Positions 34,874 through 43,320 of a stretch of 64,000 nt of DNA are shown piece by piece (the stretch's first letter is position 1; each line of letters starts with the position of its first letter). The stretch spans positions 124,001-188,000 of the forward strand of contig NZ_JAEDAK010000001.1 in assembly GCF_016093275.1 (NCBI RefSeq), in the 5' to 3' direction. This stretch comes from Inhella proteolytica. Lineage in GTDB: Bacteria > Pseudomonadota > Gammaproteobacteria > Burkholderiales > Burkholderiaceae_C. The translations under genes and the position numbers were made by a program. The notes under the pieces are model-generated. The model was not told the DNA's origin, searched no databases, and was given only the letters and a program-made list of their open reading frames with translations.

Positions 34874-35376
34874 GCGGCACGGCTTTCATCGGCCTGGGCG
34901 CCAATCTGGGCGACGCGCCCGCCACCCTGGGCTGGGCCTGGCAGGCGCTGCAGCAGCTGGGGCCTGCGCGCGTGTCGTCTCTCTACCGCAGCGCACCCTT
35001 CGAGGCCCAGGGGCCGGACTTCTTCAACGCCGTGGTGGCGCTCGACACCCCCGAGCCGCCGGAGGCGCTGCTGGAGCGCCTGCTGGCGCTTGAGCAGCAG
35101 CAGGGGCGGGAGCGCCCTTACCGAAACGCTCCCCGCACGCTGGACCTGGACTTGCTGGCCTTGGGCAGCGAGCAGCGCATGGGTACGCGCCTGCAGCTGC
35201 CGCACCCCCGTCTGCACGAGCGCGCCTTCGTGCTGCTGCCGCTGCTGGAGCTGGCGCCCGAGCTGGCGCTGCCCGGGCTGGGCGCCCTGCAGGCCTACCT
35301 GCCGGCCGTGGCCGGGCAGGGCATCGAGTGCCTGGGCGCCTTCGAGCCGCTCACCCGCCAGCAGCCTCCGCGCTGA
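34870..35376 (+). CDS. folK: HPPK: 2-amino-4-hydroxy-6-hydroxymethyl-dihydropteridine pyrophosphokinase
   Basis: This enzyme transfers pyrophosphate from ATP to hydroxymethyl-dihydropterin in folate synthesis. Markers: GLGANLGD near the start, LEQQQGRERPYRNAPRTLDLDLLALG with the two metal-binding aspartates, and LPHPRLHERAFVLLPLLELAP. The length is 168 residues. The start is GTG at 34870, overlapping the pcnB stop (GTGA) and giving VSGTAFIGLGANLGD. Its end overlaps by 26 bases the converging TM2-like gene. Confidence 0.95.
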   Translation: MSGTAFIGLGANLGDAPATLGWAWQALQQLGPARVSSLYRSAPFEAQGPDFFNAVVALDTPEPPEALLERLLALEQQQGRERPYRNAPRTLDLDLLALGSEQRMGTRLQLPHPRLHERAFVLLPLLELAPELALPGLGALQAYLPAVAGQGIECLGAFEPLTRQQPPR

Positions 35377-35782
35377 GCTCGAAGTAGCGCTGGGCGCTGA
35401 AGGCGATGGTGGCCATCAGCGCCGTGCCGCCCAGCAGCAGGGCCGCCACGGCGGCCAGCACCGGCAGCCAGCGAGTCGGTGCGGCCGGCTGTTCAGGGTT
35501 GTGGCGGGCGTTCCAGCGCTCGTCGCTGCACAGGCCGTAGACGATGGCGCAGAGCGCGCCCTGCGCCAGCATCAGCCCCAGCAGGGGCAGGGTCCAGGCG
35601 GCCATGGCGTCGTGCTGGCCGATGGACTGGAAGCGATTCAGGCCCGCCAAACCGATCAGCGTGGGCAGAGGATGCAGCCACAGCCAGCGGTCCCGCAGGC
35701 CATAAAGATAGGCGCGATGCACACCCAGGCTGCCCAGCAGCAAGGCCAGCCAGGCGGCCACCCCCTTGTGCTTGATGCTCAT
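35351..35782 (-). CDS. TM2-like small membrane protein
   Basis: This 143-residue inner-membrane protein opens with KHKGVAAWLALLLGSLGVHRAYLYGLRDRWLWLHPLPTLIGLAGL, which resembles a TM2 domain (LGxxGxHRxYxG type). Two more hydrophobic helices follow, near residues 64-86 and 106-128. The role is unknown. Its ATG overlaps the stop of the acetyltransferase gene by 4 bases. The 3' end runs 26 bases into the end of folK on the other strand. Confidence 0.75.
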   Translation of the reverse strand: MSIKHKGVAAWLALLLGSLGVHRAYLYGLRDRWLWLHPLPTLIGLAGLNRFQSIGQHDAMAAWTLPLLGLMLAQGALCAIVYGLCSDERWNARHNPEQPAAPTRWLPVLAAVAALLLGGTALMATIAFSAQRYFELSAEAAGG

Positions 35783-36336
35783 GGCGCCGGACTCCCGGCG
35801 CCCGGGCCCAGTTCGCGCTGCATCAGCACCACGTCCAGCCAGCGGCCGAACTTCCAGCCGGAGGCCTTGAGGATGCCGGCGTCGGCAAAGCCCAGCGCGC
35901 GGTGCAGGCCGATCGAGCCGGCGTTGGCGCTGTCGCCGATCACCGCCAGCATTTGCCGCGCACCCGCCTGGGTGCAGCGCGCGATCAGCTCGGCCAGCAG
36001 CAGGCGGCCGACGCCCTGGCCCTGGGCCTCGGGCGCCAGGTAGATCGAGTCCTCGATGCAATAGCGGTAGGCCAGCCGCGGCCGAAAGTAGTTGCCGTAG
36101 GCATAGCCGAGAATGCGCCCCTGCTGTTCGGCCACCAGGAAGGGCAGGCCGCGCTCCAGCACCTCGGCACGGCGGCGCGCCATTTCCGAAGCCTCGGGGG
36201 GCTCAAGTTCGAAGGTGCCGGTGCCGTGCAGCACGGCATGGGCATAGATGGCGGTGATGGTTTCGAGATCCGCTTCCGTGCTGGATCTCACGCACACACC
36301 GGACAGGCCGGACAGGCCGGACAGGGCAGGGGCCAC
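35779..36336 (-). CDS. GNAT-family N-acetyltransferase (phosphinothricin acetyltransferase-like)
   Basis: This 185-residue acetyltransferase has the GNAT fold. AIYAHAVLHGTGTFELEPPEASEM in the first part and EAQGQGVGRLLLAELIARC, the acetyl-CoA phosphate loop, with RYCIEDSIYLAPE just before it, match phosphinothricin/methionine-sulfoximine N-acetyltransferases. The target amine is unknown. The GTG start at 36336 is supported by GAGGAA 6-7 bases upstream. Three 9-base repeats then encode LSGLSGLSG before the usual family start. GTG codons at 36297 and 36291 are alternatives without a comparable site. Confidence 0.85.
   Translation of the reverse strand: MAPALSGLSGLSGVCVRSSTEADLETITAIYAHAVLHGTGTFELEPPEASEMARRRAEVLERGLPFLVAEQQGRILGYAYGNYFRPRLAYRYCIEDSIYLAPEAQGQGVGRLLLAELIARCTQAGARQMLAVIGDSANAGSIGLHRALGFADAGILKASGWKFGRWLDVVLMQRELGPGAGSPAP
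36299..36325. repeat. Three tandem 9-base repeats in the GNAT N-terminus
   Basis: CCGGACAGG occurs three times with no gap. On the minus strand it encodes the repeated LSG stretch at the acetyltransferase N-terminus; change in copy number would keep the frame. Confidence 0.85.
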
Positions 36337-36375
36337 GCTGGCTTCCTCAGGGCTGGTTGACTGAACGCAAAAGTT

Positions 36376-36381
36376 TATAAT
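36376..36381 (+). promoter_or_regulatory. -10 box for rpsP-rimM-trmD
   Basis: TATAAT, exact consensus, followed by CGCAGGCTTTTCG, the same 13 bases as downstream of the rplS -10 except for one position. TTGACT lies 13 bases upstream, which is too close for a normal -35. Confidence 0.7.
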
Positions 36382-36543
36382 CGCAGGCTTTTCGCGCTGG
36401 TCACCTGGGAACGGGTGGCGTATCTACAGTGCGAACACTTGGTGGAGTGGCTGCTGAGCAGCTGCCCGCCGTCCGGTTCAAACGCCCCTGACGTGTCCCT
36501 CGGAGCGGTGGAACCTACAACTGATTGAACCGAAGGAATTCCC
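36382..36543 (+). promoter_or_regulatory. Long 5' leader of rpsP
   Basis: About 160 bases lie between the -10 box and the rpsP ATG with no gene. They include an imperfect hairpin GGCTGCTG-AG-CAGCTGCC and end with GAAGGAATTCCC as the ribosome site. Leaders of this length before ribosomal protein genes sometimes bind a regulator or ribosomal protein; none is proved here. Confidence 0.4.
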
Positions 36544-36810
36544 ATGGTCGTGATCCGTCTTGCTCGCGGTGGCTCCAAGAAGCGCCCGTTCTACAACATC
36601 GTCGTCGCCCCCAAGCAGGAGCGCCGTGACGGCCGCTTCATCGAGCGCGTCGGCTTCTACAACCCGGTGGCCTCGGGCCAGGCCGAGACCCTGCGTCTGG
36701 CCCTGGACCGCGTGAGCTACTGGGCCGGCGTTGGCGCCCAGCTGTCGCCCGTGGTCGAGCGTCTGGTCAAGCAGGCCCAGAAGGCCGCTGTGGCCCCGGC
36801 CGCTGCCTAA
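36544..36810 (+). CDS. rpsP: Ribosomal protein S16
   Basis: This is the small-subunit protein S16, 88 residues, needed for 30S assembly. The sequence starts [22 protein letters not shown] and has the usual [18 protein letters not shown] lies 6 bases before the ATG. It is the first gene of rpsP-rimM-trmD-rplS, the standard order for this cluster; rimM follows after 8 bases. Confidence 0.98.
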   Translation: MVVIRLARGGSKKRPFYNIVVAPKQERRDGRFIERVGFYNPVASGQAETLRLALDRVSYWAGVGAQLSPVVERLVKQAQKAAVAPAAA

Positions 36811-36818
36811 GCTGAGGC

Positions 36819-37385
36819 GTGGACCAAGCGCAAGCTTGGCCTGAGGACGCGGTCGAAGTCGGCCGCATCCTCGGTGCCTTCGGCGTGAAGGGCTGGATCA
36901 AGGTCCAGCCCTTTTCCTTTGATGCGTCCGCCTTGGCGGCCAGCACGACCTGGTGGCTGCACCTGGAGCGCCCCGGCCTGCCGACGCGGCAGGCCCTGAA
37001 GGTGCTGGCGCTGCGCGACCACGGCGAGGGCTTGGTGGCCCAGGTTGAGGGAGTGGACGGCCGTGACGAGGCCGAGCGCCTGCGCGGTGGCCTGCTCAGC
37101 GTGCCGCGCGCTGTGTTCCCGAAGACGCCGGATGGCGAGTACTACTGGATCGATCTGATCGGCCTGCAGGTCGTCAATACCCAGGGCCAGGATCTGGGGA
37201 AGGTGATTGATCTGATCGATACCGGCCCACATTGCGTGTTCCGCATCGCGCCTCCTGGGATCGAGCAGCCCAGCCCCAAGCAGGAGCGCCTGATCCCCTT
37301 CGTCGGCGCCTATGTGCTGGACGTCGATCTGGCTGCCAAGCAGATCAAGGTGGACTGGTCGCCCGACTGGGAATCCGAGGCCTGA
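36819..37385 (+). CDS. rimM: Ribosome maturation factor RimM
   Basis: RimM helps the 30S head to fold during 16S rRNA processing. The N-terminal domain has [21 protein letters not shown], and the C-terminal PRC-barrel begins near [14 protein letters not shown] and continues to [13 protein letters not shown]. The length is 188 residues. GTG start at 36819 with GAGG close upstream. It precedes trmD with an 8-base gap, as is usual. Confidence 0.96.
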   Translation: MDQAQAWPEDAVEVGRILGAFGVKGWIKVQPFSFDASALAASTTWWLHLERPGLPTRQALKVLALRDHGEGLVAQVEGVDGRDEAERLRGGLLSVPRAVFPKTPDGEYYWIDLIGLQVVNTQGQDLGKVIDLIDTGPHCVFRIAPPGIEQPSPKQERLIPFVGAYVLDVDLAAKQIKVDWSPDWESEA

Positions 37386-37393
37386 ACCAGGCC

Positions 37394-38167
37394 ATGCGCT
37401 TTGACCTGCTGACCCTGTTCCCGGAGTTGGTGGCGCCCTTTCTGACGCAGGGCATCACCCGCCGGGCCTATGCCTCGGGTCAGGTGCAGGTGCAGTGCTG
37501 GAACCCGCGCGACTACACCGAGGATAACTACCGGCGCGTGGACGACCGCTGCTACGGCGGCGGCCCCGGCATGGTGATGCTGGTGGAGCCGCTGGAGCGC
37601 GCGCTGGCAGCGGCGCAGAGTGCGCGCGCGCAGCCGGGCCCGGTGATCCACTTCAGCCCGGCCGGCCGGCGCATGGATCAGGCCCTCGTGCAGGAACTCG
37701 CTCACGGACAGGGCGCGGTGCTGGTGTGTGGGCGCTACGAGGGCATCGACCAGCGCTTCATCGACCGCCATGTCGATCTGGAGCTGAGCCTGGGTGACTT
37801 CGTGCTCTCGGGCGGCGAGTTGCCGGCGCTGGCCTTGCTGGATGCCGTGACGCGTCTGCAGCCCGGCGTGCTGGGTGATGCCGCCTCGCATGAGCAGGAC
37901 AGCTTTTCCGACGGCCTGCTGGACTGCCCGCACTACAGCCGCCCCGAGCAGCTGGGCGCCGACGCCGTGCCGCCGGTGCTGCTCAGCGGCCACCACGAGC
38001 AAATTCGTGCCTGGCGGCGCGAGCGCTCGCTGTGGCTGACGCTGACGCGCCGGCCCGATTTGATTGCCGCCGCGCGGGCCGATGGCCGTCTGAGCCGCAA
38101 GGACGAGGCCCTGCTGAGCGCCTGGTCGGCCGGTGCCCCCGGGCCGGACGGAAAAACCTGTCTATAA
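37394..38167 (+). CDS. trmD: tRNA (guanine-37-N1)-methyltransferase
   Basis: TrmD methylates G37 next to the anticodon and prevents frameshifts. This 257-residue SPOUT protein has [13 protein letters not shown] at the start, [18 protein letters not shown] and the trefoil-knot SAM site [36 protein letters not shown]. The ATG at 37394 is the family start. Its last codons overlap the -10 box of rplS at 38163, so rplS probably has its own promoter in addition to operon transcription. Confidence 0.97.
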   Translation: MRFDLLTLFPELVAPFLTQGITRRAYASGQVQVQCWNPRDYTEDNYRRVDDRCYGGGPGMVMLVEPLERALAAAQSARAQPGPVIHFSPAGRRMDQALVQELAHGQGAVLVCGRYEGIDQRFIDRHVDLELSLGDFVLSGGELPALALLDAVTRLQPGVLGDAASHEQDSFSDGLLDCPHYSRPEQLGADAVPPVLLSGHHEQIRAWRRERSLWLTLTRRPDLIAAARADGRLSRKDEALLSAWSAGAPGPDGKTCL

Positions 38168-38168
38168 T
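38163..38168 (+). promoter_or_regulatory. -10 box for rplS inside the trmD stop
   Basis: TATAAT followed by CGCCGGCTTTTCG overlaps the trmD stop region. The next 13 bases match those at rpsP except one. It gives a leader of about 100 bases. Confidence 0.6.
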
Positions 38169-38267
38169 CGCCGGCTTTTCGTCGATCCTCTGCGGGACAG
38201 AGGTGCGCGTCTTGAACTTGGCGCCCACGAACAACAAGCGTCCCCGCACGATCCTTAGGAGAACCCT

Positions 38268-38621
38268 GTGGACCTGATCCAAACCCTTGAGCAAGAAGAA
38301 ATCGCCCGTCTGAACAAGACGATCCCCTCGTTCATGCCCGGCGACACCGTGATCGTCAGCGTGAATGTGGTGGAAGGCACCCGCAAGCGTGTGCAGGCTT
38401 ACGAAGGCGTGGTGATTGCCAAGCGCAATCGCGGCCTGAACAGCAGCTTCATCGTCCGCAAGATGTCCAGCGGCGAAGGTGTCGAGCGCACGTTCCAGCT
38501 GTACAGCCCGCTGATCGCCTCGATCGAAGTCAAGCGCCGTGGTGATGTGCGCCGCGCCAAGCTGTACTACCTGCGCAGCCGTTCGGGCAAGAGCGCTCGT
38601 ATCAAGGAAAAACTCGCTTAA
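38268..38621 (+). CDS. rplS: Ribosomal protein L19
   Basis: This is the large-subunit protein L19, 117 residues, located at the 30S-50S interface. It starts [30 protein letters not shown] and has the family stretch [23 protein letters not shown]. The start is GTG with AGGAG 6 bases upstream. The gene closes the rpsP cluster. Its stop codon lies inside the terminator hairpin that follows. Confidence 0.98.
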   Translation: MDLIQTLEQEEIARLNKTIPSFMPGDTVIVSVNVVEGTRKRVQAYEGVVIAKRNRGLNSSFIVRKMSSGEGVERTFQLYSPLIASIEVKRRGDVRRAKLYYLRSRSGKSARIKEKLA

Positions 38622-38630
38622 GCGAGTTTT
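38609..38630. terminator. Terminator hairpin overlapping the rplS stop codon
   Basis: A perfect palindrome AAAACTCGCTT/AAGCGAGTTTT spans the TAA stop. The right arm ends in TTTT, so it can end transcription on the plus strand. Confidence 0.8.
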
Positions 38631-38693
38631 CGGCGCAGCCAAAAGCTGGCCTGATCCAGCAGTGCCGGTCCCGCGTGGATCAGCCCTTGAAGC

Positions 38694-38715
38694 AAAGCCG
38701 CCTCCGGGCGGCTTT
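38694..38715 (+). terminator. Second terminator after rplS
   Basis: AAAGCCGCC and GGCGGCTTT are separated by TCCG and followed by GTCGTTTG. With the hairpin at 38609 it makes a double stop. Confidence 0.75.
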
Positions 38716-38815
38716 GTCGTTTGTGCGAGGCCTTTGGTCTCGCTCCCGGAAAGGCAGCCTGCCGGCAGCCTTTCCGGAACTACGGCCCTGGTGGCTGCGC
38801 CCTATGCTGCGGGCC

Positions 38816-39499
38816 ATGAGTGGGGCAGGTTTTGATCCGCGTGAGGTACCGGTCAGTCAGGTGGATGAACACCTGCCGGTGCTGCCACCGGACTGGTTGC
38901 AGCCGGCGGCGCTGCGTCAGCACTTTGCCGAGGTACCGTTGAGCCCGCCCGAGCGACCCGGGGACGGTGGCCGCTTTGCCGGCCGGGAGCCGCGGGCCGC
39001 TGCCGTGCTGGTGCCCCTGGTGATGCGCGAGAGCGGCGTGCAGGTGCTGCTGACGCGCCGCACCGAGCATCTGCGCGACCACGCGGGCCAGATCAGCTTT
39101 CCCGGTGGCCGGGTGGAGGAAAGCGACGCTGACGCCTGGGCCACGGCCCTGCGCGAGGCCGAGGAGGAGATTGGCCTGGCCGCCGAGTGGGTCGAGCCGA
39201 TCGGCCAGTTGCCGCGCTACCAGACCGTGACGGCCTACGAGGTGCAGCCCTGCGTGGCCCTGCTGCGCCCGGACTTCGTGCTGCGCCTGGACGAAGGCGA
39301 GGTGGCGGAGGCCTTCGAGGTGCCGCTGGGCTTCCTGATGGATCCGGCGCGGCACCAGCGCCACCGTGTGCGCCTGCCCGGAGTCGACCGCGAATTCCTC
39401 TCCATGCCCTGGTGGCACGAGGGGCGCGAGTACTTCATCTGGGGCGCCACGGCGGCCATGCTGCGCAACCTCTACCACCAGCTTCGGCAGGGGCGCTGA
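38816..39499 (+). CDS. NUDIX hydrolase, CoA pyrophosphatase type
   Basis: This 227-residue enzyme should cleave CoA or similar nucleotide diphosphates. The CoA-type signature LLTRRTEHLRDHAGQISFPGG precedes the NUDIX box GGRVEESDADAWATALREAEEEIGL, which contains REAEEE with the metal-binding glutamates. The ATG at 38816 begins MSGAGFDPREV; an upstream in-frame ATG at 38804 is close to a -10-like TATGCT. Earlier codons in the same frame cross the terminators and are not used. It is followed after 24 bases by the CobD/CbiB-like gene. Confidence 0.88.
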   Translation: MSGAGFDPREVPVSQVDEHLPVLPPDWLQPAALRQHFAEVPLSPPERPGDGGRFAGREPRAAAVLVPLVMRESGVQVLLTRRTEHLRDHAGQISFPGGRVEESDADAWATALREAEEEIGLAAEWVEPIGQLPRYQTVTAYEVQPCVALLRPDFVLRLDEGEVAEAFEVPLGFLMDPARHQRHRVRLPGVDREFLSMPWWHEGREYFIWGATAAMLRNLYHQLRQGR

Positions 39500-39523
39500 A
39501 GGGCGCGGCTAACATGCCGCGCC

Positions 39524-40513
39524 ATGAGCTTTTTTGCAGTGCTGCTGGCCTTGTTGTGTGAGCAGCTGAAGCCCCTGCCGCATGGGAATGCGGTGCACCA
39601 AGGGGTGATCGGCTGGGCGCGTTGGAGCGGGCGCAATTTCGATGCGGGGCGCGAGCACCACGCCTGGGTGGTGTGGCTGGTGACCGTGCTGGCCCCCAGC
39701 CTGCTGGTGCTGGGCGTCTACCTGCTGCTGCGCCACTACTCGCTCTTCCTGGCCTTGGGTTTCGATGTGGTGGTGCTGTACCTGACGCTGGGCTTCCGCC
39801 AGTTCAGCCACTACTTCACCGACATCCGCCTGGCGCTGGAGCGCGGCGACGAGCAGGAGGCGCGCAACCTGCTGGCGCAGTGGCAGCACCTGGATGCGAG
39901 CGAGCTGCCGCGCGCGGAGCTGCTGCGCCATGTGATCGAGCACTCGCTGCTGGCCGCGCACCGCCATGTGTTCGGCGTCTTCTTCTGGTTCGTGCTGTGT
40001 TCGGCCCTGGGCCTGGGCCCGGCCGGCGCGGTGCTGTACCGCCTGGCCGAGTTCGCCAGCCGCTACTGGGCCTTCCGCAACCAGGCGCTCGACACCCATA
40101 CCCACGAGGGCCTGCGCGAGCGTTCGCGCCAGTGCTTTGAGTGGATCGACCACCTGCCGGCGCGCCTGACCGCGACGGGCTTTGCCATCGTGGGCAATTT
40201 CGAAGAAGCGGTGAACGGCTGGCGCCGCGACGCCGGGCTGTGGCTGCACCCGAACGAGGGGATCATCCTGGCAGCTGCGGCCGGTGCGGTGGGCGTGCAG
40301 CTGGGCGGCGCGGCCGCGCCGGGCGTGACGCCGGACCGCAGCAAGACCTTCGCCGCCGGCGCCGCACAGGATGCCACCGCAGCCGATGGCTCCACCCCCG
40401 GTGAACCGCCGCAAAGCAGCCACCTGCAGTCCGTCGTGCGCCTGGTCTGGCGTTCGGTGGTGCTCTGGATGCTGCTGCTGGCGCTGCTGACGCTGAGCAA
40501 TCTGATCGGCTGA
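39524..40513 (+). CDS. CobD/CbiB-family (AmpE-like) membrane protein
   Basis: This 329-residue inner-membrane protein has helices near residues 49-68, 70-90, 146-168 and 303-325. It resembles proteins annotated CobD/CbiB family or AmpE-like. The pattern LFLALGFDVVVLYLTLGFRQFSHYFTDIRLALERGDEQEARNLL fits CbiB/AmpE. No other cobalamin genes are nearby, so a vitamin B12 role is doubtful and AmpE-like signalling in cell-wall recycling is an alternative. It ends before a strong terminator. Confidence 0.78.
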   Translation: MSFFAVLLALLCEQLKPLPHGNAVHQGVIGWARWSGRNFDAGREHHAWVVWLVTVLAPSLLVLGVYLLLRHYSLFLALGFDVVVLYLTLGFRQFSHYFTDIRLALERGDEQEARNLLAQWQHLDASELPRAELLRHVIEHSLLAAHRHVFGVFFWFVLCSALGLGPAGAVLYRLAEFASRYWAFRNQALDTHTHEGLRERSRQCFEWIDHLPARLTATGFAIVGNFEEAVNGWRRDAGLWLHPNEGIILAAAAGAVGVQLGGAAAPGVTPDRSKTFAAGAAQDATAADGSTPGEPPQSSHLQSVVRLVWRSVVLWMLLLALLTLSNLIG

Positions 40514-40517
40514 AACA

Positions 40518-40544
40518 AAACGGCCCTGCAACGCAGGGCCGTTT
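40518..40544. terminator. Bidirectional terminator between CobD-like and metalloprotease genes
   Basis: A 12-base stem AAACGGCCCTGC with AAC loop has T and A flanks in both directions. Confidence 0.9.
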
Positions 40545-40561
40545 GCCTTCTTGGCGGGAAC

Positions 40562-43309
40562 TCAGACCGCGCTGCGCTGCAGCTTGGCCTGCAGGGCCAG
40601 GTCCAGGGTTTCGGCCACGTCCTGCAGATGGGCGCGTGCCTCGACCGAGAGTGCCGGCTTGCCCGCACCGGCCTGCACGCGGGCCAGCAGGGTCTTGGCC
40701 TCGGCGCGCAGCAGGCTGCGCGTGTCGGCGCGTGCCGTGGGGCTGGGGCGCAGCAGGGCGGCGGCCAGGCGGTTGGCGTGCTCGCGCTGCAGCTCGCGGC
40801 GCCCGCGCGAGATGTCCGTGCCGGCCGTCAGCTCGCTCCAGATGTCCTGGCCCAGGCGGCGGTAGAGCTCCGAGAGGCGGAAGGCCTCGCCCTTGGCTAG
40901 CTTGGCCTCGCTGTCCAAGATGCGCCCCGCCACGCCGTCGCTCAGCAGCTGGGCCAGCATGGCCTTCTGCAGGTCCACCATCTGGCCGGAGAAGGAGTAC
41001 TCGGTGGCCGGCACGCGGGTGCCGGCGAAGACTGCATCGGTGCGTTCCTCGAAGTCCGGCGCCAGGCGGCGCTCCAGCGCCGGGCTCAGGGCGTAGGCCC
41101 CGGCGGAGAAGAAGTGCTTGCCCAGCACGTCCAGGGCCTCGCGCTGCACCGGCGCGGGGTTGGGTTGCAGCGGGTCGCGGCCGGAGCCCGGGAAGTCGCG
41201 CAGGGTCTTCACGCCGCCGATCTGGCGCACCAGCACGCCGGCCGCGCGCCCCAGATCACCGGCCACGAAGTTCAGCGTGCGGCGCAGCACGGCGTAGTCC
41301 TCAGTGGGCTTGAGCTGGCGCTTCTCCTGCTTGGCGATCATGTCGCGGGCGATCTCCACCCGCGTGCGGGCGAAGGCGACCGGGTCGTCACCCAGGTCGT
41401 CAGAGAGGGTCTCGGGGTCGATGCCCAGCGCGAAGTCCTCGTCGGTGCCATAGGCCAGCCACTTCTCGGCACTGCGGGCGGCAATGCGCTGCAGGCCTTC
41501 CGCCTCTTCGTCTTTGCTCAGCGGCTTGTAGCCGTACTCGATGGCCCAGTAATCGTACGGGCCCAGGGCGGGCCGCACGCGCCCGTGGTGGGCCAGCAGG
41601 GGCTGGCCCGGGGCGGGCAGGTGGGTGCCGGGGTACTCCATCACCGAGCCGGAGATGCCGTTGGCGGCGGTGAAGGCGGGGTCGTTGATCTGCGCCCAGG
41701 TGTAGGCACGCGAGGAGCGGAAGTTGTGGCGCAGGCCCAGGGTGTGGCCCACCTCGTGCATGGCCACGCCGCGCAGCACGTTCAGCACGAACTGCTTGGC
41801 CTCGGGGCCGTCGGGCTGGATGTCGCCGCGCGAGGCCAGCACCTCCAGGCCGTAGTGCAGCTGTTCCATCGCCCGGTCGGCGTGCTCGCAGGCCTCGCCA
41901 TGCACATGGACGGCCGCGTCTTGCGGGGCACCCACCAGGCCTTCGCGCAGGGCGTCGTGTGCCTGCAGCAGTTGGGCCCAGTCGGCCACACCCTGCAGGG
42001 TGGCCGAGCGGAACCAGCGCTGGTTGCGCGAGGACAGACCTTCAAAGGCGATGTCGGCGTCGAGGATCTCGCCGGTGCGCGGGTCCACATGGCTGGGGCC
42101 GATAGCGCCGAAGCTGGGGTCGATGTTGACCATCCAGCGCACTGAGGCGACGTTGCCGTCCAGGGTGTCGAAGTTCGCGTCATCGGGCTGGATCTTGGCC
42201 ACCACGGCGTTCTTGAAGCCGATGCGCTCGAAGGCCTTGTTCCACTCCAGGATGCCCTCGATCAGGGTGTCGCGGTATTCCAGCGGCACGTTCTTGTCCA
42301 CCCAGAAGGTGATGGGCTTGACCGGCTCGGACAGCGCGGCCGAAGGGTCCTTCTTCTCCAGGCGCCAGCGGTTGACCATGCGCTGGCGCGGCGTGCGCGC
42401 CAGGTCGTTGCTGAAGTCGTCCACCGAGGTCTGGAAGTAGCCCACGCGCGGGTCGGCCTTGCGCACCGCCGCAGGGGTGTCGGGCAGCTTCATCAGCGTG
42501 TAGTGGATGCCCATGAAGAGGCTGCGCGCGTCCGGCAGCGTGCCCGGGGTGCTGGGCTGCGGGCCGGTGGGCATGCCCGGCGGCGTGGGCTGGGGCGCGG
42601 CCAGGGTGGCGGCGGCGAAGTGCTGGCTCACTTCCAGCATCACGCCCTCGGCATGGGCGCGTGCGGCCACGATGCTGGAGTTGCCACGGTCCAGCGCGTA
42701 GTTCTGGCGGTAGATGCGGCCCAGGTTCATGCCCAGGCCCTGAAGGTCGTTCAGGAAGATGCTGTTGGCCTCGATCAGCACCGACTTGCGTTCGGGGTGC
42801 GGCTGCGAGACCACCGGCACGCTGCCCAGCAGGCTGGGCGAGTAGCTGGCCTCTACCGCGCGGGCATTGGGCGTGCCGGCGTCGGCCCGCACCAGGGTGT
42901 TCTGCGCCACCAGCTGCACCTGGTTGTGCACGCGGCGGAAGTGGACCAGCTGCTGCTTGCCCACGCCGCTGCCCCAGCGCGAGGCCATCAGGCCGGCAAA
43001 CAGGCTGTTTTCGCCGATGCCGCGGCTGATCTTGGGAGAGAGCAGCATCGGCTTGTTCAGGTCGGAGGGCGCGAGCTCGATCCAGACCTTGTCGTCCTTC
43101 TGCCAGAGCGTGAGCAGGCCGTCGATGCGCTTGGCGTCCTTGGTGAGCGCAGCAAAGGGCTGCGGCGCCCCTGCGCCGGCCGGGGCTGCGGCGGGGGCGC
43201 TGGGTGCGCCGGGTGCCGCGTTGGCGGGCGGGGTCTGCGCGGAGGCGGCGGTCGTCAGCGCCAGGCTCAGGACCGCGAGCGAGAAGGCGGAAAGGGTGTG
43301 CTTCTTCAT
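40562..43309 (-). CDS. Secreted zinc metalloprotease, DUF5117/DUF4953 type (downstream paralogue)
   Basis: This 915-residue secreted protein has a signal peptide ending TTAASA followed by an Ala/Pro-rich stretch, and the HExxHxxGxxH zinc motif HEVGHTLGLRH at about 516-526. SVMEYPGTHLPAPG gives the Met-turn. The architecture matches DUF5117-DUF5118-DUF4953 metzincin-like proteins, found mostly in Bacteroidota and some Proteobacteria, whose substrates are unknown. It has no lipobox, unlike its neighbour. GGAGATTCCC precedes the ATG at 43309. It overlaps nothing but lies 11 bases from the upstream paralogue, so the pair is co-transcribed. It shares a 53-base identical block with the paralogue over the zinc site. 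Confidence 0.88.
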   Translation of the reverse strand: MKKHTLSAFSLAVLSLALTTAASAQTPPANAAPGAPSAPAAAPAGAGAPQPFAALTKDAKRIDGLLTLWQKDDKVWIELAPSDLNKPMLLSPKISRGIGENSLFAGLMASRWGSGVGKQQLVHFRRVHNQVQLVAQNTLVRADAGTPNARAVEASYSPSLLGSVPVVSQPHPERKSVLIEANSIFLNDLQGLGMNLGRIYRQNYALDRGNSSIVAARAHAEGVMLEVSQHFAAATLAAPQPTPPGMPTGPQPSTPGTLPDARSLFMGIHYTLMKLPDTPAAVRKADPRVGYFQTSVDDFSNDLARTPRQRMVNRWRLEKKDPSAALSEPVKPITFWVDKNVPLEYRDTLIEGILEWNKAFERIGFKNAVVAKIQPDDANFDTLDGNVASVRWMVNIDPSFGAIGPSHVDPRTGEILDADIAFEGLSSRNQRWFRSATLQGVADWAQLLQAHDALREGLVGAPQDAAVHVHGEACEHADRAMEQLHYGLEVLASRGDIQPDGPEAKQFVLNVLRGVAMHEVGHTLGLRHNFRSSRAYTWAQINDPAFTAANGISGSVMEYPGTHLPAPGQPLLAHHGRVRPALGPYDYWAIEYGYKPLSKDEEAEGLQRIAARSAEKWLAYGTDEDFALGIDPETLSDDLGDDPVAFARTRVEIARDMIAKQEKRQLKPTEDYAVLRRTLNFVAGDLGRAAGVLVRQIGGVKTLRDFPGSGRDPLQPNPAPVQREALDVLGKHFFSAGAYALSPALERRLAPDFEERTDAVFAGTRVPATEYSFSGQMVDLQKAMLAQLLSDGVAGRILDSEAKLAKGEAFRLSELYRRLGQDIWSELTAGTDISRGRRELQREHANRLAAALLRPSPTARADTRSLLRAEAKTLLARVQAGAGKPALSVEARAHLQDVAETLDLALQAKLQRSAV

Positions 43310-43320
43310 GGGAATCTCCA

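Noticed and set aside
36357-36381. TTGACT with TATAAT as a full promoter for rpsP
   Set aside because: The spacer is 13 bases, too short for a standard sigma-70 promoter, so only the -10 box is kept.
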